Positions 29,450-40,990 of a DNA stretch of 64,000 nucleotides are shown here, in pieces; the stretch's first letter is position 1, and every line of letters starts with the position of its first letter. A model generated the notes under the pieces. It was not told the origin of the DNA. It worked only from the letters and a program-made list of their open reading frames with translations, and searched no databases. A program made the position numbers and the translations under genes. The stretch lies in contig NC_072790.1 of the NCBI RefSeq assembly GCF_028583425.1, positions 65,000,052 to 65,064,051 on the forward strand, read 5' to 3'. The stretch comes from Eublepharis macularius. Its lineage: Eukaryota; Chordata; Lepidosauria; Squamata; Eublepharidae.

Positions 29450-30760
29450 TGACTCCCCAGAAGGTGTGGGCAGGGTCTGTTTCTTTCTTAGTGCAGCAAA
29501 CGAGGGACGCCAGGGCTGAGCTACAGTCACCGTCTTTCAGCAGAAAGAACACCAAAGGGAGTTAGGATAATTTAAGGATCCTAATTCACCTCTTCATCCT
29601 CCCTCCCATAACATTTGGGATTTTTATCTCATTGTTTTGCAAACTCAGTAACTCCCCATCTGTTACATACGCTAACCAGTTCAGCATGGCTAGCTGTTTT
29701 TCTGCTTTTTTCTTTATTTGATCTTAATTTTACACTGCTGCATTTCGCCCTGCCCTACTAGCATATATTTATTCACTTATCATTTGCCTTTCTTATTCAG
29801 ACTAATGGAGGATTACAGAGTTATAAAACCATGCAATAAACATTGATAACATACATGCAATAAATAGTTTTTTAAAAAAATAGCTTTGTAAAATGATTGC
29901 ATGGGGGGGGGGGGTGTCCGCTCATTGCATTGGAAGAAGTGGGCTTGAGGTCATGCTGGGATAAAATACTTGTTACACATTGTAACATTGTCACAGTTAC
30001 TTGAGGGGCAGACCTCTCTGAAGCTGGTTATTGGTTGCCTCTGGAACAACAGACCACATGGTCTTACTAAGTAGCTGCCACCACCTGTTGCTTTAAAATC
30101 CATGTCCCAGTGATCTAGGAATGACACCTGCTCTTTTAACACATCAAGCTTTAATTTTATTTTAGGAAAGCACAGTAAGTGGGAAGGAAGATGGATAATA
30201 TTCCAGAAAGCTAACACAGGCCTAACTGGTGCCCTAGTGTTCACAGATCTTCAGCCATATCAGCCTTACATGGGCGTACCCCTCGAGGGACTCCCTTTGC
30301 TAGCTCCTGGAAAAAATGATAATCGCTCCCACTTCAGGGTTTTATCCCTCTTGTCACAATCACAGCCCCTTGTTTGGATAGGTGCTCTTCCTGTTCTAAA
30401 CAAGCCTCTTGGAAGAGAAATCATATACTTCCCTCTGGGGCTTTGGGATTTGCTTTTGTGTTCCCACTCTTGCCTAGAGAGGCTACCCAAATTGATTGCT
30501 TGATTTTAGAGCTTAATTAAACAGAATCATATGGACCAGGATAGACCTTATGACAACCATGCTACAAGAATCCTGTTTATTTAAATATAGGAAAAGTCTC
30601 TTCATTGAACTTGTGTTCACCCTGTACCACATTTTGATTTATTCTGAAGGCCTGCTGATTTCACTAAGGCTTAAATCAAATGTAACTATGCAGTCCTAAA
30701 GCATAAACCATGTAATACTTTTATTAGAACTGAGAAACAATAGTGTGTAAATTCTTCATA
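29450..30760. other. Intergenic, no clear feature besides a repeat tail
   Basis: Sequence between the RAB23 promoter and the first LINE tail. Near 29755-29870 it carries a minus-strand LINE/SINE tail-like stretch ('tttgcctttcttattcagac', 'taatggaggattacagag'). Otherwise nothing recognised. Confidence 0.4.
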
Positions 30761-30769
30761 TTGTTCTAT

Positions 30770-30897
30770 ACACATGTATTTGTTAAATTAGTTTTATATT
30801 TTATGATGTTTTAATGTATATTTTATATTGTAAGCCCTGAGCCCGTTTGCAGGGAGGGCAGAGTATAAATTGAATAAAATAAATATACAAATAAATA
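30770..30897 (+). mobile_element. LINE 3' end (L2-like tail), plus strand
   Basis: 'gttttaatgtatattttata', 'ttgtaagccctgagcccgtt', 'gggcagagtataaattgaat' and an AAATAAAT tail match the ends of the L2-type LINEs at 61012 and 32590. Confidence 0.72.
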
Positions 30898-30899
30898 TT

Positions 30900-32315
30900 A
30901 GGAGCAGTACTTAACAAATGATGAAGCATGAAAGATTAATAATAAAAACTCTTAATTGTGTCTAGCCTCTCCCTTTAAGATTTTACTTTTTCACCAGGAG
31001 ACCCTGAGATGTGGCACTTTTGAGGTAAAACATACCCCAGCTAATGTACTCAGAATCATCCTGCTAAATTAACAGTGGGAATTTTATGTTAAAATAGTCT
31101 GGACTGGGTTATGAGACCTCTCCTGTTGTTGCTGCCCACATGTGGAACGCTGCTAGTGTCAGATATAGGGCTGCCAATAGGCCTGAAGTAAAATGTCCCT
31201 GTAACAAAGCTTTAATGCATGGAAATGGTCAGCTGAAGTTTTTTGTGGCATATTACACTCTGCCTTGGCATCCAAACAGGAGTGCTGTTTTTCTGAAGCA
31301 TCCACGCAACATTGTCATCTGATGGTCCACTTTCTAGGTTTGTAGTTGGCTGATGATGTGAAAATTAAGTTCTTCCATTGCAGTTTGTGATACAATTTTT
31401 GTGCACAGGAAAATGCATGCTCTATCCCACAGTATTTACCTATACCCCATAAGCACTGTTACTGACAAACATGGTAAATCCACCGTTAGAACAATAAGTA
31501 ATATGTCCTAACTCTCTGATGATTAAGTTGCTTTTTCTAAGGGAAATTGGTTAAAAATTCCTATGAAGTATCGTTACCTTAGTACTGCTGATGCATGTAT
31601 GGAATAAGAAAAATCAATAAAGCTCCATTTAAGTAAAACTTCTGATTTAGTGGGTGTATTTTTTGTTTGGAAGTATCACTGTTGAGAAACCCAGAACAAA
31701 AAAATCTGGGAAGCAACTAGATGAAAAAAGAGTTTTGAAGTTACATCTTCCCTAGACTTTACTTGAGAGTAAACCTCACTGATGTCATGGAGTAAACATG
31801 AAGAGAATTTGGATGAATAACTTCAGGATCCAGCTGTGGAGTTGTTACATTTTACATCTCCGAAAGTAAGATGGGAAGACACTTCTTAGAGAAGACTTAA
31901 AAGTGTGGATTGCCGCCATTATTTCTAGCAGGGTTTCTATGCCTTTAACATGAGGGAAACAAGTACAATTATTTATTACATTTGGATTCCACTCTTTAGT
32001 CAGGGAACTGAGGGCAGGATGAGTGAAATTATTTACACTCAACAATCTTGTGAGGAAGATTACAGTGAGAGACAGCAATTTGCCCCATAAAAGCCATAGT
32101 TGAACATAATATGAATTCAGGTAAACTCCACTATAATATTCTAGCTGTCTTCTTATAGCATTATTCTGGTTTTATACTATAGCTGTAGGTGGAAAGGATG
32201 AAAGAAGAAGAAATTGGATGAGAAGGGCAGGAGGTTTAGCAGTTAAACTATTCACTGTGTCCCAAAACAATGACAAATAAAGATCTTCCCAAGCATTGGG
32301 TTTTTTCACTGGTAG
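30900..32315. other. Intergenic, nothing recognised
   Basis: AT-rich sequence without transposon ends, exons or CpG clustering that I can see. Confidence 0.4.
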
Positions 32316-32319
32316 CACC

Positions 32320-32590
32320 TTTGGAGCATCTTCCCCTTAAGGCTCACTTGGCACCTATCTTACTGCCCTTTATGATCCAGGCCAAAACAATTCTCTTTAT
32401 GCAGGTTACCCTTTACCTGAGGGTTTTATTCTTTTAAAACTAGTTTTTATGGTCTGTAACCTATACACTCTTATTAATACACTTTAGGCTACAGACTGTT
32501 GTGTTATGGCTTGTTATGAATTGTGACCCACCCTGAGCCTGCTTGCGGGGAGGGAGGGCTAAAAATCCAATAAATAAATAAATAATATTT
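32320..32590 (+). mobile_element. LINE 3' end (L2-like), plus strand
   Basis: 'ctttatgatccaggccaaaa' followed by a T-rich UTR, then 'gacccaccctgagcctgctt', 'gcggggagggagggctaaaa' and (AAAT)n. Only the end of the ORF and the UTR remain. Confidence 0.72.
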
Positions 32591-33059
32591 ATTATTGCTA
32601 ATTCTTTAATGATTTTTTGGTGTGTTCATTTTGTGAGCCATCTCGAAGAGCTCTAAAAGAAGCAGCATATAAATGTTCTAAATGGCAAGGAGCTAGTAAA
32701 GCTGCCTCACACATTGGAATGAAACTGCAGTAGCCATCACAAAGGAAGGTAACCATAACCCTTTGCTTCCAGGCAGGCAATATGAACAGTTTGTGGCCAT
32801 TGGGTGTAAAGGTGTCTTTGTGTTTCTATGAATCAGTGTGTAAGGGTGCTGCCTGGTAACCTCGTGTATCAGGAGCCAAACCTAGCTGACACAAAAGGAA
32901 AGATAAAAGCTTTTCATGCAGTTCTCAGACTCATAAAACTGCGCAGATGTATTTCAAAGTTAAACATTGCAATACTGAAAAATGAATGTCCTTAGTCATA
33001 TTTTCTAGGAAGCATATCCCTCTGAAATCCAGCGGATTCACTTTCTAGAAGGCTTAATT

Positions 33060-33160
33060 AATATTGCAGCCTTTGAGCAAAATGAAACAGAAGTCCAATC
33101 CAGTGTCCTAGTTATGCTCCTGTTTTAATGAGACTTATTTCTGAGTAGATGTGTTTAAGA
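33060..33160 (-). repeat. Interspersed repeat, 'cagaaataag' type
   Basis: 'attgcagcctttgagc', 'aagtccaatccagtg' and 'gagacttatttctgagtaga' resemble the complement of the repeat at 6210-6308. Diverged. Confidence 0.4.
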
Positions 33161-33309
33161 GTTGGCAATAAATATGTTAACTGTCTTACTATTTTCAGTT
33201 GAGAGAAGGAAAATATATTGCAAAAATGTTAACCAAGCTCATCCACAAACTGAATTGACAATAATTCTCATTAAACTTAACAGGACTTTTGAAGGCCAAC
33301 CTAGACATG

Positions 33310-33395
33310 CTATTATTTATTTATTTAATTTAATACCCTGCCTTTCTCCCCAATGGGGGCCCAAAGTATCATATAAATATTTAAAAAGAAATCAT
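33310..33395 (-). mobile_element. Short LINE/SINE tail-like fragment, minus strand
   Basis: (TTTA)n then 'ataccctgcctttctcccca' and 'atgggggcccaaagtatcat', the complement of a retroposon 3' tail. Confidence 0.4.
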
Positions 33396-33573
33396 GCAGG
33401 GCCCTAGTTGATTCAGGATGGAGGGGTATTAAACTTAAATCCTACAGTGTTTTCATGTCCAAAATACTCACTGGGAACATTTGACCCACAGGTGAAAACA
33501 TGCAAGTACATAGAATCTTTGAGTTGGATCCTGTGAAAAATATATTTCTGTGCACAGAAACTTCAGACGGGAT

Positions 33574-33898
33574 TAGAGATGGGCATGAACCAGGAAAATG
33601 GTGGTTCGTTGCAGTTTGTGGTTTGTTGCATTTCACGAACCATGAACTGCCATGAACTTGCCCAGTTCCCGAACCGATTTGTTTGGTTTGTACATACGTT
33701 ACTGCAGAAAGCCTATCCCCCGAATTGCCTAGGTAACAGATTGATCGGCGCCAGGCTGTCTGCAGTGACAAAGTGAAAAATGAACCGCTCTAAAAATCAT
33801 AGCGGTTCATCACGGTTTGTCAGAAATGAGTTCCGACAAACTGCTGGTTTGCGTTCATGACAAACTTTGGTTCGTTTTTCGGTTCATGCCCATCTCTA
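33574..33898. mobile_element. hAT-type MITE, TAGAGATGGGC ends
   Basis: Ends tagagatgggcatgaacc and its complement ggttcatgcccatctcta. Flanked by 8-bp direct repeats gacgggat (33566-33573) and gatgggat (33899-33906), a 7/8 match differing by a CpG-to-TpG change. The interior holds many 'cggttc' / 'gaaccg' motifs in both directions. Confidence 0.85.
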
Positions 33899-34170
33899 GA
33901 TGGGATCCAACCCTTTATGTTTCTTCACACAGTGCAAATAACAGTTCTGAGGGCTGAGGCAGGGATCATATTATGAAAATAATGATAGCGGATTTTTTTA
34001 AAAAATCCCCTGCACTGAGGCCACAATCTGAATTTGAGGCTAGCATGGCTGCAATGTAAAGCTTAAGAAATAGCAGCTATAATAGTACTTTTGCTTGCTG
34101 AGCATAGGATTGACCTATGCTTTGACCTATGCTAATCTGGATTAATTCAAAATATGAGATAAACCAAGAG

Positions 34171-34425
34171 ATCTGGTGTGGAGTAGCAGTTAAGAGTATC
34201 AGACTAAGATCTGGAAGAGCCAGGTTCAAATGCCCCACACTGCCAAGGAAGCTTGCTGGGGACTGTAGGGCAATTACACTCTTTCAATCCAACCTACCTC
34301 ACAGGGTTGTTGCTGTGAAGATAGAAAGGAGGAGAGAATGATGTTACCCACTTTGGGACACTATTGGGGAGAAAGACATATAAATATAAATTAAATAAAT
34401 AAGGTATAAATTAAATAAATACATT
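34171..34425 (+). mobile_element. tRNA-derived SINE, plus strand
   Basis: 'ctggtgtggagtagcagtta' (box A), 'ccaggttcaaatgcc' (box B), 'tacctcacagggttgttgct', tail 'gagaaagacatataaatata' and (AAAT)n. Confidence 0.83.
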
Positions 34426-34672
34426 TTAAAAGTAGCAGAGGATCCATTTATGGAACTTCTGAGTCACATTTAGTTTGTTGCTGAGATAGGATTAGGAAGT
34501 AAAACTTTACTTTTAAAATGCACTAACTGGGAAAATCAGCTTGTCTTGTGGAATAAGCATGACCTATACTCTTAACAGCCCTATTTTATGCAGAGCTATG
34601 CAGAGCTATGCATTGGATGGAGCTGTAAGCGTATATTTTCTTGTTGAACTGTGCTAATCTGTATTAGTTCAT

Positions 34673-34925
34673 AACAACAACAACAACAACATTCAATTTA
34701 TATACCGCCCTTCAGGACAACTTAACGCCCACTCAGAACAGTTTACAAAGTATGTCATTAATATTCCCACAACAACAATCCCCCTGTGAAATGGGTGGGG
34801 CTGAGAGAGCTCTGGAAGAACTGTGACTGACCCAAGGCCACCCAGCTGGCTTCAAGTGAAGGAATCAAACCTCGTTCTCCAGATTAGAGCCCTGCCATTC
34901 TTAACCACTACGCCAAACTGGCTCT
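34673..34925 (-). mobile_element. tRNA-derived SINE, minus strand
   Basis: Starts with (CAA)n, then 'caatttatataccgcccttc' (complement of the tail), 'gggtggggctgagagagctc', 'ggccacccagctggcttc', and ends with the tRNA-like head complement 'cttaaccactacgccaaact'. Confidence 0.9.
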
Positions 34926-35680
34926 CTATGTACCAAAAAGGGAAAAAAGTATTATTTAACTGTCCTGAATTTGTGTACAAAAAGGTGAGCAGTGGCTCTG
35001 GGGTAACAAGCTATGCTGAGTGGTCTTGAATATGTCTTTTTATTACTATAGGACCTATTCTTTATTGATTTATCTCTTGAGTGGTCTCAGAATTTAAACA
35101 CTTCAGGATTTATCTACAGCTTCCGTTGCTAAATTCAGGCAGTTACAGCAGGATCAGAGTTTCCTATTAAAGAAAGTGTTAGTGTTTGGTTGCCATGGTA
35201 AGGAAAGGAAAATTTGAAAATATAAATTGTGTAATACCACAGAAATGTCTGAAGTGTGGTAATATAGAAGCTTCAGAAAAGCATAATTTGTGTCTTGAAA
35301 GGATATTAACAGATAGATTCAATGACTTGGAGAATGTTTGAGATGTGTAGCCCAATTGTTCCCATCCATTTACTAGAATGATTAAGAGTAGAACTAAATA
35401 CTATGAAACAAAATAGCGCTCCCTTTTCCTGTGTCCGTCTCCTAACACAAATGCATGGGTGGAGATTTGCAAGGGAAAACAGTGGCAAGGAGGAGGGTGC
35501 TTAGTCCCTCCCCTGTTTTTCCCCATAGCCCATCCCCCACAGTTCCCCCCCTTGTTTTCCTTCAGAAAGCACTTGAAAATAAAAACATTTGGGAAGAAAA
35601 AGGTTAGGAAAAGAGGGGTTCTGAGGCTGGAGAGCATTGCCATAGGAAGGATTACGCATCCCACTCCCCAGTCCTCTTCA

Positions 35681-35932
35681 AATAATAATAATAATAATAA
35701 CATTCAATTTATATACCGCCCTTCAGGACAACTTAATGCCCACTCAAAGCGGTTTACAAAGTGTTATTATTACCCCACAACAATCACCCTGTGAGGTGGG
35801 TGGGGCTGAGAGAGCTCCAGAGAACTGTGACTCGCCCAAGGTCACCCAGCTGGCTTCGTGGAAGAGTAGGGAATCAAACCCGGCTCTCCAGATTAGAGTC
35901 CTGTGCTCTTAACCACTACACCAAACTGGCTT
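35681..35932 (-). mobile_element. tRNA-derived SINE, minus strand
   Basis: (AAT)n, 'caatttatataccgcccttc', 'gtgaggtgggtggggctgag', 'ggaatcaaacccggctctcc' (box B complement) and 'cttaaccactacaccaaact' (box A complement). Same subfamily as 34673-34925 but less diverged. Confidence 0.92.
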
Positions 35933-36491
35933 TCCTAGTCCCCTCTACCCTAAAAAGTAAATGTGGGGATGGGAATGAACATTTGCTCAGGTAATGTGTG
36001 GTTCCACCCTTATTCCTGAGTAAACCTGGACAGTGGCTTCTGCTTCAGCGTCCCATGGAGTGCCTCTCAAAAGCCTTAGTACTGGTGGAGATCTGGCATG
36101 CTTGGTCAGTGCTGCAGATCAGAGAGGCCCCTGGAAAGGCGCACCATCAGCTGCCACAGTTGTTTCTAGTCTGCTTTGCCGATGCTCCAAGCTCTGTGCT
36201 GACTTTAACAACAGGAGTTGGTGTGGGAGGGCAACATTTTTTCCAGACATACACACAAAATAATTTTTGTTAACAGTAGAAGGACTAGCTATTGTAAAGA
36301 ACTTGGCCTCTGATCACTGTGGCTTAGTCTATCCTAAATGATAGAAGCAATAGTAATGTGTCTCAAGAACTAGAGATATCCCTTTTTAATGGACCTTAAA
36401 GGCTGTGGTCAAGCAGCCACTGGGGATTGGTGGAGGTGAGCTTACCCCCTCCCAACTGAGGTGTGTCTGGCAGCACAGTTTTGATGCCCAA

Positions 36492-36730
36492 AGAGACAGA
36501 ACCATAAGTGACAAAAGGCACAGATTGGACACTTGTCTGCTTCCCTCAAGTTTTGATGGGAAATGTAGGCAGCTTGGCGGAATGTTGGACAAGTGACAGT
36601 TGAAAAGTCCATTGGACAGCAGTCAGAGAGCGAAACTGCGAGACCAGGATGCCTACATTTCCCATCAAAACTTGAGGGAAGCAGACAAGTGTCCAATCTG
36701 TGCCTTTTGTCACTTGTGGTTCTGCTCTCT
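36492..36730. repeat. Long inverted repeat, 80-bp arms and 78-bp spacer
   Basis: The left arm (36492-36571) and the right arm (36650-36730) are nearly perfect complements over 'gacaaaaggcacagattgga', 'cacttgtctgcttccctcaa' and 'gttttgatgggaaatgtagg'; they differ at only a few bases near the outer end. No transposon ends or target duplication were found outside the arms. Could be the core of a foldback transposon or a local inverted duplication. Confidence 0.85.
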
Positions 36731-36832
36731 AGAGAAGTGGTCAGGCAGTGCTGTGACTTGGCTTAAACCCTTGGGAGTGCAGGATCTCTATCTGGAGACC
36801 TGCTGCTTTGTAGAAGTGCACTGCCTCTTAAA

Positions 36833-37051
36833 TAGGGTTGCCAGGTCCAGGTTGGGAAATTCCTGGAGATTTTGGGAGTGGAGCCTGGAGAGGGTGAGTT
36901 TTGAGGAGGGGAGGGGCCTCAGAATGGTATAATGCCATATAGTCCACCCTCAAAAGCAGCCATTCTCTTCAGGGGAACTGATCTCTGTCATCTAGAGATC
37001 AGTTGTAATTCCAGGAGATCTCCAGCCACCCCCTGGAGGCTGGCAACCCTA
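36833..37051 (+). mobile_element. hAT-like MITE with TAGGGTTGCCAG ends, copy 2
   Basis: Ends tagggttgccag and ctggcaaccta-type (ctggcaacccta), with 8-bp direct repeats ctcttaaa (36825-36832) and ctcttaac (37052-37059), 7/8 match. Inner phrases 'ttcctggagattttgggagt' and 'ctagagatcagttgtaattc' are shared with copy 3. Confidence 0.83.
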
Positions 37052-37253
37052 CTCTTAACCCACCCCCCCGCAGCCCTGTGTTCTCCTTGTATATTTGTAA
37101 ATGAAGTAAGTACTACTAAAGTTCCAGAAGATTCCAGTGGTCTCTCCTTCAAAGGGAATCAAGCCCTTGAAACTTCTTAGACCGCAGATAAGAAGGGGCC
37201 ACATGTAACAACAACTCTATACAATAGAGGTTAGCCCTAGTATAGCACTAAAT

Positions 37254-37446
37254 CAGGGTTGCCAAATCTGGTTGGGAAATTCCTGGAGATTTGGGGGTGA
37301 AGCCAAAGGAGTGGAGAGTGTGGGGAGGGTGAGAGCTCAGCAGGGATGACTCCACCCTCTCAAACTGCCATTTTCTCCAAGGGACCTGATTTCTGTAGTC
37401 TGATCCTTTGTCATTCCGAGAGAACTCCAGCTCCCACCTGGAGGTT
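37254..37446 (+). mobile_element. hAT-like MITE with TAGGGTTGCCAG ends, copy 3 (3' end lost)
   Basis: Begins cagggttgccaaatctggtt and follows copy 2 ('gggaaattcctggagatttg', 'ccattttctccaagggacct') but the right inverted repeat is degraded at 'cacctggaggttaatcaag'. Confidence 0.7.
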
Positions 37447-37449
37447 AAT

Positions 37450-38770
37450 CAAGAGGTACCCTAAGGAGACAGACAGACCATACTACAAAAGGGGACAATG
37501 CACCAAGGAGAACAATCTCAATACCATACACATATATGCATAATTTTTTTGTATTTTGGGTTTTTTTAAAAAAATAAATATAGTGCTCCTGTTCTATAAA
37601 TAATCAAATAAATTCACAAGGTTGTCACTTTCTGTAATACAGCTAACCCGGAGGTTGGCAAAGCTACATTAAATACAGTTAAACCATTTTTAAAACTTTT
37701 TTGTCATCAGGAAGTACTCCAATTTTTAAAAAATGCTACTTCTATTCATTTAATCACCAATAAAAATTTGCTTTATATTCCCTTTGTATGCTGTATATAT
37801 GTAAGCATTGTTATGTTTTTAAAATTACACATATTTCACTAGTCTTATTAAGGGGGCGTTAGTGTTGCCCTGGTTAAGCACAAATGCCATTACTTTTAAC
37901 AGTAACAATTAATAGTAATAAGCACTGGAGAGCGTGTCTGTAACCCATGACTCATGTTCATGACTGAATATGGGAAGGGAATTCCAAAGTGAATAGGGCT
38001 TACTTAAAATTTTAGCAGCAGTAATTAACTTCTACATCTCCAGTCTAATTATTTCTGTTGGGAGAGAGATGATTTTTCCTGCATGCTCCAAAGTAATCTC
38101 AATTTACGTTATGTGTCTGTTCTTAAAATATCATTTCAAGTAGCGAGCAGAACTGTAATTTGCAAATTGCTAGATCTTCATGGGGGCTTTCCAGTTGCTG
38201 CAGCAGAAGGAACTGGCACACAACCCCACGAGTCTGTGATCACTGGGAGAGGGGAAAGTTAGGTAAGGGAAAACTGGGCCACTTAAAGTAAGATGTGTTG
38301 AAGAGGATTTAAATGCAGGTTTAAATTTTAAACAATCTACACTGTCACCTGTGATTTGAAAACAAATGTATATTATAATAGATGGCATTCTGTATTAAAC
38401 AAGCTTGTGATTACATTAAGAACATATCCTAAATTTATAATGCAAGCCTTCCTTTCAAATGGAGTAAAACACATTAATGTTTTCTTAAAGACCGTCTGTC
38501 ATGAATCCTCTATTTCTGATTCCCAGCGATTCAAGAAGGAATATTCTTTCTTGCTGCATCTTTCCCCTGCAATATCATATAATCTCAAAGATTTGTAGGC
38601 CTCTTGTTAATATCTTGGGGACAATAGCCCAGATTACATGTGTTTATGCATTAGGAACACCCCCTGAGTTTGTGACACCCTCTTCCCCTCTTGCAGAGGT
38701 CCCATTAGCCATTTCCTGATTTTTGCTAAGCATCATTCACTGTGATATTGGAACTGACAACCCATAGTTC
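37450..38770. other. Intergenic, nothing recognised
   Basis: AT-rich sequence with no transposon ends or exon-like conservation that I can see. Confidence 0.4.
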
Positions 38771-38774
38771 CAAG

Positions 38775-38985
38775 TAATCTCTTCCATTTCTATCCTGCTC
38801 TTCCTACAGGAAGCTCAGGATGGTATATTTAGCTCTCTCTTTTTCCCTTTAGACCTTGCAACAATCACGTGAAGTAGTTTAGAGTTGTGATTGGCCCAAG
38901 GTCACCTAGGGAGTTTTGTGGCAACAGGGACTTGAACTGGGGTTTTCCAGGTTAGAAAGGCACTCTGACCATTATATACTCTGTC
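38775..38985 (-). mobile_element. tRNA-derived SINE, minus strand, diverged
   Basis: Complement reads a head 'ataatggtcagagtgccttt', box B-like 'cccagttcaagtccctgt', 'aggtgaccttgggccaatca' and a degraded tail with 'gcaggatagaaatgg'. Confidence 0.65.
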
Positions 38986-39574
38986 TTTTAAGGTTATCAT
39001 CATTCACAGAATCACGAGTTTCAAACCGTGCTTAGAGGCAAGGTTTTACTTCTGATGTGTGGTTTACCTCAGGGCCAATGGGGTCCTGCCTCCTTGCATG
39101 CATCCTTAGCTGGTTGTCATTTGAACAGCTCCCAGAAACAGGTTGCTTATTCCTTGCCTCAGTTTCCCTTAAAGCCACCTCTCTCTCCATATTGTCTTGT
39201 CTTATAATCACAAAAGACAACCATGTGGTTCACCATGGAAGGGGAAACTCAAGGAACAGTGATTCAATAGAGTAGAAAAATGGGTTTATTGAAGAGATAT
39301 CATAATCACATGGAAATGATACACAAAAAAAACCCAGGTAGTTTAAAATCTTACTAAATGGCCCAGCAGGAAGGACATTACGATAACTTATGCAAAATGA
39401 CACCAAAAGTTAGCCTGGTTTATTTGGAATGAATTCACAGAGAGAAGAGTACCTCTTTGAAATAGGGATTGTGGAGGGAAGGCATTTAGATATGGAAGTG
39501 GAGATGAAAGGGAGTAATCAACGATAATGTCCAGAGTTGCAAGGCTGTAAGTTTAACTTAAAGCATAAAATCTA

Positions 39575-39700
39575 CATTTTTATTTTATTTATTTTATTTA
39601 TTATTTATTTCACTGAGACTCAAGGCAGATTACATAGTGTGGCTCAATATGATCAATGCCTAGGGCATTCAATAAACAATACAGTACGATAAGAACTGCA
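39575..39700 (-). mobile_element. LINE/SINE 3'-tail-like repeat, minus strand
   Basis: (TTTA)n-like run, then 'cactgagactcaaggcagat', 'tacatagtgtggctcaatat'; the same family as 12105-12290. The rest of 39000-40740 shows nothing I can name. Confidence 0.45.
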
Positions 39701-40744
39701 GAAATTTGAAAACAAGCAGAAATCTGATACAGCACTGAAAAAATGCTGAAATAAAACAAGCAATTTGATACGACATATTAAACAATGTGAAAACTATCCA
39801 GTAGGAGCATACTTGCGGCAACAGAAGGTAGCCAGTAGTATACTATACAGTCCCTATCTTTTTACGGAAGTTTCTCTCTGAACTGTTTCCTACAGTACAG
39901 CCCTATTACCTGTGTAATAGGTAATGTTGGTAATGATGCATAAAGAATTCAAGCATAATTGGTTGGTTCCTCACCAGCATTTCTGCAGGCAGAAGGACTT
40001 CTGCTTGCAGAGTTCAGTTTTCCTGCCTCCCCCCTCCCCTAGGAGCCGGATATTCCTCTCAGAAGCCTGTTTCTGGGCTCTCCTCTCCCCAGAAACTGGA
40101 TTTCAAGGTACATTTTTGTGCCTGCAGAAAAATGCTAGATGGGCTCCAATTCAATGTTTACTCAACCAGCAGCTCATCCTCCAAGAAATAAAAACAACTG
40201 TTCGTGGCAAGAAAGAAGAGCATTGCTTGTCCTGTGGAAAAATTGCTGCCAAGGCACCTTGCTCTACCAAAAGGATGTGGAATTTACCCACATGGTCGAA
40301 GTCCATTGAAGTCAATTGCTTAGAAGGGTTAACTTTGCTAACTGTATTGACAGAAGCATAACTTGGTTATGCATAGTTAAGTACAAGACTTTTGCCTCCA
40401 TTTGAATTACTGAGATATATTCCCAGTGTTTGCCCTACACCCAGCGTTAATTGGAGTCAGTCGCTATAAAAATGCGGATTTCTTGCCAGTTTTTATTTTC
40501 CTATTAAGTTCCTCTCCCCCCTCATATGGTAACATTCAAACGAGAAGCCGAAATGAATGTTGTGTGTGATACTATTTTCCCCTCTCTCTATGGCGAGAAT
40601 GCATCGAATCACGGCTAGAAAAAGAGAACCTCGTCCAGTCCGTTGCTGTCACCTCATTCTCCAGTACATTTTAAATACTGTATTAGTTTCTTTCTCTTTG
40701 CTTCTGTTCCCCTCTCTCCCTCCCTCCCATTGATTGAAAAAACC

Positions 40745-40990
40745 AAAGCCAATCCCCGCGATTAGGAGAAAAGCGGGACGTTCCCATGGCAACGCCAGAA
40801 GCCGGCAACGGAAGTCGGAACGGAAGCCATTGCGAACTGTCAGAGTAAAGTGGGCAGAGCCGGAAATGACGAACGATCCTGGTTGGGGAGGAGGAGGGCG
40901 CGGTATTTTGCGCGCGAAATTGGGTTTGGCGGCGTAGGCTGTGGTACGAGGGCTGCGTGGTGCAAGGGTTGAAAGAGCAGCGATTCCCAG
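40745..40990 (+). promoter_or_regulatory. PRIM2 promoter with X-box, ETS, E2F motifs and probable non-coding exon 1
   Basis: GC- and CpG-rich stretch in AT-rich surroundings. Motifs seen: CCAAT at 40749-40753; gttcccatggcaac at 40780-40793, a full match to the RFX X-box consensus; ETS-type acggaagt (40808-40815), acggaagc (40820-40827) and ccggaaat (about 40860-40867); and the palindromic E2F-type site ttttgcgcgcgaaa at 40906-40919 next to an inverted CCAAT. A donor CCCAG|GTAGGAG ends exon 1 at 40990, spliced to 42297. E2F control suits a replication gene. Start site not determined. Confidence 0.78.

Noticed and set aside
28563-29530. Several 100-200 codon frames on both strands in the CpG island
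   Set aside because: GC-rich DNA has few stops. The frames are low in complexity, overlap on both strands and match no known protein.
36386-36932. Small frames over the inverted repeat
   Set aside because: The two arms encode the same short peptides on opposite strands; no domain and no splice context.
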